The notes beneath the pieces were generated by a model. The model made no database searches and was not told the origin of the DNA. It worked only from the letters and a program-made list of their open reading frames with translations. A DNA stretch of 64,000 bases from Protula sp. h YS-2021 (lineage: Eukaryota > Annelida > Polychaeta > Sabellida > Serpulidae), in the NCBI GenBank assembly GCA_949752745.1, contig OX457024.1, positions 104,693,190-104,757,189 on the forward strand. The letters are read 5' to 3'. Both the position numbers and the translations under genes were made by a program. Positions 49,191-62,000 of this stretch are shown here, piece after piece. How positions within the stretch are numbered: the stretch's first letter is position 1; every line of letters begins with the position of its first letter.

Positions 49191-49919
49191 TTCACTCATA
49201 CATATAACCCTAAAATACGACTTTTGGAGACCATAAACAGAACATGCCAACATAGGGAGAGCATTTTTATATCTTAAGCAGGGCTTGAAATTAATTCTTT
49301 TGGGAGGTAGCAAATAGTCGTATATCTCTCTGTCAGAGCTACGAAGCATTTCATTGTTCCACTAACAGGGGTCAACTTCATATGCACTGAGGCACGAATC
49401 ATGCATACCAGTCCCTACTATTCAAACAGTTACAGAAAGTTCATGCCCATACACCCTTTTGTAAAACAGGCACAATTTTTAGTGAGTTGTATATCTTTTA
49501 TTTGTTCATAAAAGTGCAGAAAAGTTAGCTTCCGCATCCACCTGTCAATGTTTGTTTACATTCTGGCCTTTAAATGTTACGTGGCCAAAGTCAAGTGACC
49601 AAATATGTAAACAAAGGGGTTATGGTTTTTTGTAGAGCACGTATATTCCTCCACTTTAAACCTTTTCATTGCACCTGGTTATTAATTGTGATAAATAATG
49701 ATTTAACTCTCGTATTGATCTCACTTTTAAATCCTAACAATGGTAAAGTAAGAAAAGGCACACATTTATTTCGGTGGCACCGTTATCATGAAAGTACTCG
49801 CACACGTACACTTTACCGTAAAACAACCTGCTACTGTTTCCGTTTCACTTCACTTCCACACTTCACAGAAACCAAAGAAAAAATAATAATGCCGCCTCAC
49901 TTCAGCGTATATTTTACTA

Positions 49920-50345
49920 TCTGTTCACTGAAATCACTAGCTCACGCCCCCCCCCAAAAAACGAGGGGAGGGGGGTTTACGACTGACCTTACGGTCAAAA
50001 TCCAGTTACGTTTGATCAACAGGCAGTAACTTTTGAATTTTTTTGTTTCATTTTTTTAAATGGAGTCAACCCAGCACTGCATGAACACAGCTTTACACAT
50101 TGACTGAGGATAGACGCAGCTTCCAATCGGCCGCTACTTAAAACCACAGGTTTCACGGATTGATTTTACTTGGCAACGCCTCTTGTATATCAGCCCATTG
50201 CTTCACCCAATTCATTTAAATAACTGAAATAACTCTAGCTTACATTAAAAAATAACAATAACTAGGGAGAGGGATTCACACTGACCCTCAGGTCAACATG
50301 TAATTAAATTTGATCAACAGGTAGTAACATCTAAATGGTTTTTTA
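49920..50345 (+). repeat. Two-copy degenerate tandem repeat, about 320 bp
   Basis: 'gatcaacaggcagtaactt' (near 50013) and 'gatcaacaggtagtaacat' (near 50310) end the two units; both carry 'gaccttacggtcaa'/'gaccctcaggtcaa' before. Confidence 0.6.
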
Positions 50346-50984
50346 AGAAGGGGGTACGGCCACTTGCCACTTTAGTTTAATGCAAAAAACAAAAACAATT
50401 TACCGGACTCCACCAGACCTAACGCACCACCAAGCAACTGTCTTGTTTTTTTTTCTCATAAAACAAGGCGACCTAACATATCTACCCTACACTGGGATAC
50501 ACCTTTGCTGTGAATCGACCCCTAAGCACACTGACTGAAGGGAAATGCAACTCTCATTTAACAAGTAAGTATTTGTGAAACACACGCAGGCCCCAACCGC
50601 CCCCCAAATTCATAGGGGTATAAAGCGATGACGGCTCTACCTACAAGAGGTACCTTATGCGTTTAATCGAGGACGGACGCCAGGTAAGTTCAGAGCGACG
50701 TTGTGTGGTTACTCAGGTCTTGCGTACCAGAGGTCATTGTGCGTTTATGTCCGTTCGACATTGGGTTAAAAATATCGCACAATTTACGGACGAAAAATCA
50801 AAATATCACATAACGTATGGAGAAAAGTAGTTCCTAAACGCACAAAGACGTTTCGTACTTGAAGTAACCACGTCCGTCTGTATTTTTGTCTGTTTCAAAA
50901 TGAACAACCGCATAAAGGCAGGACATACCAATTCTTTTCTTTTAACGGACATTGTTTAATCCCGCAACGACCAATCATACCTAA

Positions 50985-51057
50985 AATAAAAGACCGTTTG
51001 GAAATGCTCAAAATATTAGCTACAATATTTTAAAGCATTTCCAAATGGTCGTTTATT
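50985..51057. repeat. Long hairpin, 33-34-base arms and 6-base loop
   Basis: Left arm 50985-51017 and right arm 51024-51057 pair with about five differences, including one bulge; pairing continues a few bases outward. Loop AGCTAC. The size is near that of a microRNA precursor, but the loop is short and no conservation is known. Confidence 0.75.
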
Positions 51058-51529
51058 CTAGAGTCTGCGCCTTTGTGTGAGATTGTTCAGTTGTTTTATG
51101 AATTTTTTAAAAGTGAAAATAAGATAATGTAAGTAGATTTTATTATATTTTATTTACTGAAAATCGAGTACACTCTAAATTTAGATATTAAAAAATTATG
51201 TTATCACACAAGCACGTTTGAAATACAATGAAATAAATATTTTTGCTTTTTTCTGTCTTACTTTTTCCATTAATAAATAAACATTCAGCTAGAAATAATT
51301 TATACACTTTTAAATATTCAAGTGGCACACTTCCTAATAAAAAGCAAATTGCTATAAATTTTTCAGTTCCTAAATAATACTAATCAATGCCAACTTGAGG
51401 CGGAATTAAGTTTAAAGTCATTATTAGTAAATATAAACATTAGTAAATAGTAAATAGCTAACGACTTGTGACATCATATTTGCGTCATACAACAGATTCA
51501 ACATTTATGAAACTAAAAATTGTCCATAG

Positions 51530-52445
51530 GCTTGAAACAATATATAATGTTGGGTGGTATGCGCAAAAGACACTGATTTTGAAAAACCTTTCCGTGACAG
51601 AAATACCTTTAAGCACACGCGTCTGCAGAAGACAATGCTGAAAATACACTTTAGGTAGTAAATCTGAAGAAATTGCAATTAATATTTCAATTCCGAAATA
51701 ACACTCCTCAATTCAAACCTGAGACGGATTTGAGTTTAAACCAATTACTGAACAGAGACACTCCAATGCTAACGACATTCGACATGATATTGGCGCCATT
51801 CAACAGGCTTCTTAATTAAGAAACTAAAAACTAGGGTTAACAAATCTTTGTCATTTGCTAACTCTAGAAAAATGTGGCTTGTTGTATTTTATGGATGCAT
51901 ACTAACCCGTTGTGTTTTTTGTAAAAGACAGAAAAACTAATAGGCCTCGCCGCCGTACCTAAACTAACCCTTAAAAATTAAAAAATAAAACCCAAAGAGA
52001 ACCCTTGCGTAAGCTTTGTTCTGTTTAATAATCGAAAAAAAATGAGCACAGAATCTTTTTGCGAGAACGTCATCGCTACGTTACCTCTCTTGTTAGAGAA
52101 ACTACAGCTCATTCTCACTGTTAGTTAATCCTAGCCAGTCACCGATTGTTCTGTTCAAAGGCAAAGCTTTTCTTCGAACAATATATAATGTTGGATGGAA
52201 TACGCCAAAACACTGATTTTGAAAAACCTTTCCGTGACATAAATACTTTTAAACACACGCGTCTGCAGAACACAATGCTGAAGATACACTTTAGGCAGTC
52301 AATCTGAAGAAATTGCTATCAATATTTCAATTCCGAAATAACACTCCTCAATTCAAACCTGAGACGGATTTGAGTTTAAACCCATTATTGAACAGAGACA
52401 CTGTAACGCTAACGACATTCGACAAGGTAATGGCAGTGGACACCA
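51530..52445 (+). repeat. Direct segmental duplication, about 265-bp copies 640 bases apart
   Basis: 51530-51795 and 52170-52440 share aacaatatataatgttgg, then aaacctttccgtgaca, ctgcagaa.acaatgctga and aattccgaaataacactcct in the same order. Diverged third and fourth copies lie near 51350-51440 and 52610-52800. A short open frame in the second copy is not supported as a gene. Confidence 0.8.
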
Positions 52446-52936
52446 GTTTACTTTGTTTTGCCAGTCAGTCATCAGTACGTGCCAAGGCAATGTGCGCCTT
52501 CCAAGAAGTTTTCTGTAATAGCAATAAGTTATGCTGGTATCTTATACGCAAAAAGACTCTTAGATGTACAAAACACGTGAACCGCACGCCTTTACAAGCA
52601 TAACCGTGAAAAAGGTGCCTTTAAACGAAAATCTATCAAAGACAAAATAGTCAAGAACAGTGCATACATCTTCGCTAATAATAAACTTAAAATATCAGAT
52701 TGACTTCAGAAAGCACATGCCTAATTCAAAGTTGAGAGGGATTTGAGTTTAAAGGCAGAATTCAACGGAAACATATCGTTCACATCGAAAACATTCAAGA
52801 AAATCATTCACTCGCTCGACTTTGTTTTCTTTCAAACTATTTTAAATATATGTGTCGGTTTCTAAGCCATGACACTTTCTTCTGAATTTTTCTGGGGTCA
52901 TAAATTTTAATATTTGTGGATTTTCTCTGACGTTCT

Positions 52937-53067
52937 TCAATTTTCGCGATACTTGGTGTTTCGTTCTTTTTCAAAAAAGTCTTTAAACAGCTGTTCAATT
53001 TCGGCGTTGTCTTCAATGGTCATGTAAACTCGACCACTTTTCGTTTTTTCACGTCTATGGGAAATCT
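52937..53067 (-). CDS. PWWP gene, exon 15 (stop)
   Basis: Acceptor ctttcatttttag, phase 1 in. ISHRREKTKSGRVYMTIEDN then AEIEQLFKDFFEKERN and a TGA stop at 52937-52939. Confidence 0.65.
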
Positions 53068-56000
53068 CTAAAAATGAAAGAACGAAATACCATTAGGCCA
53101 CAAATAGTATAATCCCTTCAGTCATTTAAAAATATTGGAAGAAATCGTTTTGGCACATTTATATGCAATTTCTTGCAGCAGCTATGATTCTCATTGTTTT
53201 AAAGGTTTATTTTGTCACATCGAATACTGTCTGATTTACAGCCGATGCTAAAACAAATAGAAACTATGGTTGCTATTAAAAGAAAATGCGTTAAACGCAG
53301 ATCAGTCGCGGAACTGACTTTCCAATTTCGATAGGTATTGTATTGTATTGTTCTTTAGATCCCTTTCAACTGCTATGGTCATGTCGGGATCCCCCTGCCA
53401 CATTATACTGAAATGGGACATTCAAGCCCTCCTTCTAACCATTACATGTGGAGTGCCTCACAGGGTAGCAAGGAGGAGTCCCAATTTTAAAGTTCTAGGT
53501 ATGACCCGACCCGGGTCTGAACCGACGATCTTCCAGTCTCGAGGCGGACACCCTAACCACTAGGCCACCGAGGCTGGTATTTCGATAGGTAAGTACATTT
53601 GATACCTATATTGTCATTAAAGTCTTCTTCAGTTTGCTTGTCGCCAAGGTCCGGAAGACACTCTTCAATGTCATCTGTGACTGGACTTTGTGCTCTAGAA
53701 AGAACCGGTAATTCACCTTCCATGGCATGCTCAGCTTCTAGAGCAGCTATTTGCCTTTCTGTGTCCACTCGAACTATATCTGGAAAAAAACAGAATATGC
53801 ATTTTGGAAGATAACACATTGGTATTTTTTTATAAGTACATGTATTGTATTGTATTGTATTGTTCTTTAGATCCCATTTAACTGCTATGGCGATGTCGGG
53901 ATTCCCCTGCCACATTATACTGAAATGGGACATTCCAGCCCTCCTTCTAACCCTTACGTGCGGAGTGTCTCACAGGGCAGCAAGGAGAAATCTGAATTTT
54001 AAAGTTTTAGGGAATGACAAGACCGGGATTTGAACCCACTATCTTCCACAAAGAAAAAAAAATTATTAGCTAACCACCGTAAAAATAAGAATACTCTCCA
54101 TTTTGTTGGAATAAAACACAAACTAATACGGAGAATAATGATTTGAAAACCTACAGAGTCAATGACCGTTCCGTCCTGCGCCCAATTACACAGGATAAAT
54201 ATATTAGCTGAATACCGAAAAAACAAGAATACTCTCCATTTTCTTGGAATGAAACACAAACTAATACGGAGAACAATGATTTGAAAACCTACAGAGTCAA
54301 TGACCGTTCCGTTCTGCGCCCAACCACACAGAAAAAATATATTAGCTAAACACCGAAAAAACAAGAATACTCTCCATTTTGTTGGAATGAAACACAAACT
54401 AATACGGAGAACAATGATTTGAAAACCTACAGAATCGATGTTTTATATGAAATCTTCTTTTCAAATATATACGTCCTGTTTTTATACTTTACTACTGTGA
54501 TTTCATTTCACTGTATATTGATAGGTAAAATATGCAATTAAACCCAAAATTAAACAGAACACGCAAGTTATAAACACAACGTTCTCTAAAAATTGAATGT
54601 AACTTTGCCACGAATTGAAACACGTTAACAATTTTACGCACCTTCTAAGTCTATGTCATCTAGAATTTTTTCATTGTACTTGGACATCAAACCAAAGTCT
54701 TGGACAAGCAGCATTTTCGCAATCTCTATCCTTTCTATTGCTGGACTTAGCTGTCTGTAGTGTACCTTGTGCACGTTCATCGTATGTCCCAGATGATCCA
54801 AGACGTGGTTCAATTGTTGGTGGGTCAAATCGAAGGACTATTAAAAAAGGATGGAATGTACAAGAACTGTCACCTATGTTTTATAAACTTCCTATGGTGT
54901 GTAAAACGCACAACATAACTATTAATTAATTAAATTAATTTTTAATCCTTAAATATTTTACTACACACTATCAACGTGTGATGTTGGCACTTTTGCTGCC
55001 TATTTGCTATGTAAACACAATATGGCAACGGACTGTTGGCTATTTCTACTATGAGATTACCTGAGTGAGAGTGGCGAAGTACTTTCGCAAATTCATCGAC
55101 TTTATTCTCTCTGGGTATTGCAGATCCGACTCTTTGGCCAACGCCAGCAAGGAATTGTAGCCTCGTATAACGCCAAAGGCTGAAAAAATTGAACGGGTAC
55201 TGTTCCAACAGATTATTAACAAACGAAAAACGCACTTTCCAAAAAGCCATAAAACTGTCACGAATTTTATCCGTTTGGTACTACGCTTAAACCCATGCTT
55301 GTGTAAATTCGTTATTCATTTTTATTTCTTATTTATTGATTTTATTTGTTAAAAAACATACTCCCTGTTTTTCTGCTTTTAAACATGCATGCGTTAATAG
55401 TAGTTCTTCAATCTTGTTGATCACATAGCCTTAGGACTTGTTCACCTTTCTTTCATGGATAAGGGAATTTTTTCAGCGAAACTTACTTCTGCTTGCAAAC
55501 AAGTAGATACTGTTCTTGTCAACACCCACGTGAGCTCTTTTTCCAACTATATACCTCAGTAATCGAGCGCATAACGGAGGAACTATAACTGGAACTGGCT
55601 TTCCTTTCTAAAAATTAACAAGATGTGTACGAGTGCATGGCTTTTTCAATATTATTTCCTATAATGATTATTTTAAGGCGACTGGCGTTTAAAAGCCCAA
55701 AAATATTTATGATGTCCTTGGGCGTTAATTTTACATTCTTAAATCCATCTTTTTATCATTTTGTCATCTAAGGAAATCTATTTTACTAAATGATCCACAA
55801 ATATACACCTTTCCCCTTATTTCGATGGCATCATGACTTCGGATGATGAGTCTTTCTGTTTCCGTAAGTTCCCCCATTAATTCCTCAGAAATCTCATCGA
55901 TGTCTTGAATCCGCCCTTCATAACTGACCAAACTGAAAAGAGAATTAATTGTTAATAGGCCTAGAAAAAGAAATGCACAGTCGAGGTACAGTGAAAACGA

Positions 56001-59000
56001 GCACACTGTTCTGCATATACAATTTGAAATATACTTCTTTTTGTAGGGAACCTATGAATAAAATAACTAGTTTTCAATCCGTATTTTTTAACGACATTGC
56101 AACTTACAGTATAGCCTGAACTTCTCCACATCTCCGTCTGTTGAAAGACACCAATTTTGCCATGGCCAGGTGACCGCCCTACAATAGTTGCTGTAAGAAA
56201 TTTCTTTGTAGTCGAATTCTTCCATTTCTTGGTTGATGTGTGCGGCTAACTTCTTGATATCGTCAGGTAAAGGAAGTGGTTTTCTTACATTCAATTTCCG
56301 ATTCATCAGAGCAACCTTGGCCAAGTTGTAAGACCACTTAATTTTCATAAGCTGTATGAATTCCTCAGCTTCCGATTTTTCTTTTCGGTTTCCCGTCATG
56401 ATAGCCTTCGCAAGCTTTATGTTGCCAAGTCGCGTGAGGTCGTATCTCAGTTTAACCGCATTTGACGGAGCTTGAAACTCTTCCTCTTCTTCTTCATCTT
56501 GGAGAGCCGTCCTCATAACAGCAGCGCATATATCCGAAAAGTACTCGGTTGCAAGGTAATGTTTTAAATCGAGACTTTCTTTTCTGCCTTCATTTAACGC
56601 CAGTTTCACCCTCGCTACAAGTCGCATAACAGCAGAGGTATAGTACCTTCTGTTCATTTTATTTCCCACATTGCGGACCATCCAATCATTGCCCAGACAA
56701 ATGATTAATGCATTTGTCTGCGCAACAGCAGCAATAGCATTTGCTCTCATAATTGGGAAAACCTCTTTCAGTAACAGTTCCTAGCCTCTGCTTGTAACTG
56801 CCCACTTAAAATTTTTGACTGAACCTTTACTTCCCCGACACTGGTTACAGCTTCAAGTTTTTCAGTTGCGATGCACGTTGCTATGTGTCGCTTCAAAAAT
56901 CCCACCGATAACCATTCCAAACAAAACGGACAAGGACCATATTCTGTCACGTCAAAATAGCTGATTTTAGCGCTTCTTCTCCCTAACAATATCTCGCCTG
57001 CTTTCTTTTCTAACACCCTTTTGTTGTGGTCGTGGTTAGCTCTTAGACGCAAAAGCTCCATCTTGCGGCTTTTCTCTTTTTCTTTTAAACTTTGTAATTC
57101 GATAGCTTCTTTTTCTGTTTTGTGCTGTTTTGACATTACGTGGGTCGAAAAGTTGGATTTTAATTCCCTGCATCCAAAGGGGCAAGCTTGCAAGGAGTTG
57201 TAAACGCGGTCTGTCTTCTTCTTTTTCTTGCCGGATTTTGTATATGTTGACTTTAGAACTTTTCTGCAAAAGATATCGGGGTTATTTATGTCTCGTACAC
57301 GATCGAGCATATCATCGTATATAACATAATTTTCGCCAGCCTCCTCAGTAACTGAATGATCACTTTCTGGAGCCAGCACAGCACAGGCAGCTTCTTCCCA
57401 GGTGTCATTCTGTGATAGATTCGCAGGTTCTGCCAAAGAAATATCAAACTGGACTATACTTTCCACTGTTTGTTTTGGTGAAGAGGGTGCGTCGATTCGT
57501 GCCTCTAACTTCCTTTTCAGAGCACTTGAGATGGTAGGTGCATTCGCTGTAATAGGCAATGTGCTTTTCACAACACTTGATTCATCTTCACTGTCAGAGT
57601 AGGGAACAAGCTCTTTCCTAATACATTTTATGGGTGTCACTGGGTCGCTCTGTACGGTTAGTTTCCTTTTCAGCGCACCTGAGATGCTAGCCACATTCTG
57701 TTTACTAGACACTGTCCTTTTCACAGCACTGGCGACGGACAGCACTGGATCTGTATTGTAGTTCACTGGCGTTCTCACCACGGACTTCTTTGGGGTTGAG
57801 AAACTATGACCTAATCGAGTGACCTCTTTTTCAAATGAAGCGTACTGTGATACCACTTCTGAATCTTGCCCTTCACCAAACAAGGTTATTTCTGATTCAT
57901 CTTCACTTTCGGCGTAGCAAATGAAACTCTTTTTTCTACTAGACTTTCTCGGTGTTGTTATCTTTGTAACTGTTTCAGTCTCGGATTCTGCACCAGAAAA
58001 AGATACATTGATCACCTTTACAGTCTTTCGACTTTTACGCCCTTTTCGCCTGCGACGAGATGAAAGGATCTCATCTAGTTCCTGTGTGTACCTTTGCTCA
58101 ACCTGGGTTGAACTCTTGTCCCTTGTTTCTTTCGCGGCGTCGAGTGGTTGATCTATCTCAGCTCCCTCCGGCAAAGGATAGACTGTCTCCTCTTCTCCTA
58201 TGGTCTGTTCCCCTTTCTCAACTTGTGTAGCGGTGATTGCTTCGACTATCTCTTCCCCCTTCTCAACTTGTGTGACGGTGATCTGTTCGACTGTCTCCTT
58301 TTCTCTTTCAGGCTGAGAGGTGATCTCTTCCCCTTTCTCAACTTGTGTAGCGGTGATTTGCTCGATTGTGTCCTCTTCTCCTTTCGGCTGAGAGCTCATC
58401 TCTTCCCCTTTCTCCAGTTGTGTAACGGTGATTTGTTCGACCGTCTGTTCTTCTCGTACAGGCTGAAAGGTTATCTCTTTCCCTTTCTCAAGTGGTGTGG
58501 CGGTGATTTGTTCGACTGTTTCTTCTCTTTCGAGCTGAAAGGCCATCTCTTCCCCTTTCGCAAGTCGTGTGGCGGTGATCTGTTCGACTGTCTCCTCTTC
58601 TCCTATGGTCTGTTCCCCTTTCTCAACTTGTGTGGCGGTGACTGCTTCGACTGTCTCCTCTTCTCCCTTCTCAACTTGTGTGACGGTGATCTGTTCGACT
58701 GTTTCCTCTTCTCTTTCAGGCTGAGAGGTGATCTCTTCATCTTTCTCAACTTGGGTAGCGGTGATTTGTTCGACTGTCTCCTCTTCTACGGGCTGAAAGC
58801 TTATCTCTTCCCCTTTCTCAAGTTGTGTGGCGGGGATTTGTTCGACTGTCTCCTCTTCTCTTTTGGGCTGAAAGGTTATCTCTTCCCCTTTCTCAACTTG
58901 TGTGGCGGCGATTGCTTCTACTGTCTCCTCTTCTCTCTCGGGCTGAGAGGTCATCTCTTCCCCTTTCTCAACTTGTGTAGCAGTGATTTGTTCGACTGTC

Positions 59001-62000
59001 TCCTCTTCCACGGGCTGAAAGGTTATCTCTTCCCCTTTTTCAACTTGTGTGGCGGCGACTGGCTCGACCTTCTCCTCTTCTCCTTTGGGCTGAGAGGTCA
59101 CCTCTTACCCTTTTCCTTCCTGTCATAAACATTTACCCATACTTTTCTTAAACACACAAGTGTTCATTATTTGAGTTCATTATTTTGGGGTTTTCCTTTC
59201 TGCATGTCATTACTGCTACAAAAAATAAACTGCCGTGTTAAAAATAAAAAGGCGTGTCAAAAATAAATAGAACATTAAAATTAAAGACGGGCTAAATACC
59301 TCTTCATCACTGCTTAAAATCACCTCACCCGACTGCTCCAGGTAGTTACGTTCAGCTTGAGATATGGAACGTCCGTCCATAAGACGGCAAACGAGATTCG
59401 CTTGTTTTCGCAATGATCCTGAAAAAAATTACGCTATATGCTCTCAGTGTTAACTTTCCATACCATATACAATTAGCAAAAAAAATAATAATAAACAATA
59501 AAACTAAAAATAGAAGTGTTTAAACGTAAAACGACACGGATAAACTTATAAATTAATATTATGGAATAACGTACATAAAACATGTTTTCGTTTGTCCGTA
59601 AAAACTAATGTGGTTGATCGCAAAAAATAGAACAGACTGAAAAAACATACCTGTCTTGTGCACACTAGCAGACGCTTCAGGTTCTTTGCCTTGTGTATGC
59701 GAGGTCTTGTCATGTTTCCGTTTTTTTTGGTGTCTTTTTTACTTTTCTCCTCGTATTGTGCCACTGTATCTCTTCTTCTGTTGATGTGGCTGGACTTGAT
59801 ATGTTCGGTGCGGTGGGTTTACCTAAAGTAGAAACACATCATGGGTCAAAAGAATTTATGTTACTGTTACCTAATAGTCGTTACAAGCGGTTCGTACACT
59901 TCCTTTTATTCCCCCGCCTTAAATAATAATTACAAATAATTCTATTAAAAGACCTTTTTCTTGGGTGAACCTTCACAGCGGTTGCACCTAAACAAGAGTA
60001 CACATTATATACTGAAACCAAAAAGGTATTGTTGAATTTTCCTGTGTTTCCTGACAGATATTTTTGTTATGTCTTTCCAACAAGGTTAGTTATTTGTTTG
60101 TTTACAGAAACCGTTGCAACAGATCAATATACAACATACAGTTTTACTAGTTTTCTATTCACTGTATTTTTTTGTGTTTAAAGACACTCGCTTATTCAAA
60201 ACAATGTTCTAAAAGGTACGGTTATGTGTTTATACACCTTTTCCCTTATCTGGTGTACAAGGTTAATTTTTTTCAGCTGCAATGGTTTGGGCCTCCTGCC
60301 TCTTACTTGATGTCTTCCGAAAGGCGCCCTTTTCTTTAGCTGTTTAAAATCATTAAATACTTTTAACGAGAAACGCATACTTCGCAATACTTAATTCAGT
60401 TAGTTTTTCCTTATTCGAATAAAGCAGCTTAGGTAACTAAAACACACATCATTTTCTCTAATTGTTCTAAGATCGACGTTTTATGCAAAAAGTCTGTATG
60501 ATAAATGAGCTTACACCAAGTGTGGGAAAAACAAAAGTAATAATTGTGTAAATTAATAATTCGGTATGCCCACTACCTTTCCCTTGGTATGGTGCAGGAG
60601 GTTTAGCTGCAATCGTTTCACACTTCTGACTTCTTTTATTTTGGCCTTTAGCTGTCGAAAACGCCCTCTTTCCTTCGCCTGTTTGAAATAAAATATTTTT
60701 ATGCAGATATCGCGAAAACCTCAGTTTCGCAAGGCGTAATTCACTAATCCCTATTTCCAATACATCACCATATATATTTCCAAAATATTCCAGTATATCA
60801 GATAAAAAAGCAAAGGAAATGCTACAAAAAACTAAAAACAATTACTTATGTGATTCAGGGCCTTTTCGTAGTCTTCTTCGAAACCTTTTACGTGTTTTCT
60901 TGAACACTTCCTTAGATACCCTGAAAAAAGCATAAAGAGTAATTCAGTGTACGAATATTGCCACATATACTCAATGCCTCACATAAATTTTGCAGATAAA
61001 CCAAAGAACTTTCACTTTCAAAAAGTACTGCCACTAATAATCAGGGTTTACAAGATAAACGGCAGCGTTGGACAAATTACATTTTAGCTAATTAAAAAAA
61101 AACAACCTCGACAAAACAAGGATAATTTAAACGTAAAATCCTGCAGACCTCATACACAGGATGCAATTAGTCACACAAAGAAATCACCATAAAATTTTAA
61201 ACACCATTGGAACTGTAGCAACTAAATATAACAAGCAGCAATTAAAATCATATTCTGTCAAAAATAAAATAAATTTTCAATAGTAAAACTCTAAGTCAAA
61301 TCTATAGGGATAAACGGGCAACTAAACACTGCAACCAATTTAAACTACTCTACTTTTCAGGCTCCTTACTACAACTGCTTAACTACATTGGCTAACCTAA
61401 CGATTCACTGTAAGTCTTTTCACAATTCTCTCTCAAAAACTTCTTCACGGTTTTGCCAGCAGTTACAGTCGTTCTCGGAAGAAATAAGCACAGTTAAAGA
61501 AATAACACAACCATCCGGAGTGCAATCCGGAACAAGTTGCCTAACTACAGAAAAAAACTAATCAGAAGTATCTACATCGTTTTGCGACTATACATCTGAA
61601 AACCCATCAAGACTCGATTTGATGGAATAAAACGCAAAAAGAGAGAACAACGAATTGTATAACTATACCTTGTTCACTTTCCATTAAACCATACATTAAA
61701 CATATATTAGCTAAACACCGAAAAAATACGAATAATCTCCATTTTATTGGAATGAAAAACAAAGTAATACGGAGAACAATGATTTGAAAATTTACAGAGT
61801 CAATGACCGTTCCGTTCTGCGTTCAAACACACAGAAAAAATATATTAGCTAAACACCGTAAAAATAAGAATACTCTTCATTTTGTTGGAATGAAACACAA
61901 ACTAATACGGAGAACAACGATTTGAAAACCTACAGAGTTAATGACCGTTCCGTTCTGCGTTCAAACACACAGAAAAAATATATTAGCTAAACACCGTAAA

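Larger units (their letters stand above)
45423..52936. other. 7.5-kb spacer between the SET and PWWP/recombinase-like genes
   Basis: No convincing exon recognised. It holds the SINE-like, inverted-repeat, hairpin and duplicated segments listed separately. It must contain any 5' exon and promoter of the SET gene, which I could not identify. Confidence 0.4.

Noticed and set aside
59960..59993. 34-base exon-like segment (gtgcaaccgctg...) with AG and GT edges
   Set aside because: Its length breaks the phase between exons 6 and 7. It is best seen as a decayed cassette copy.
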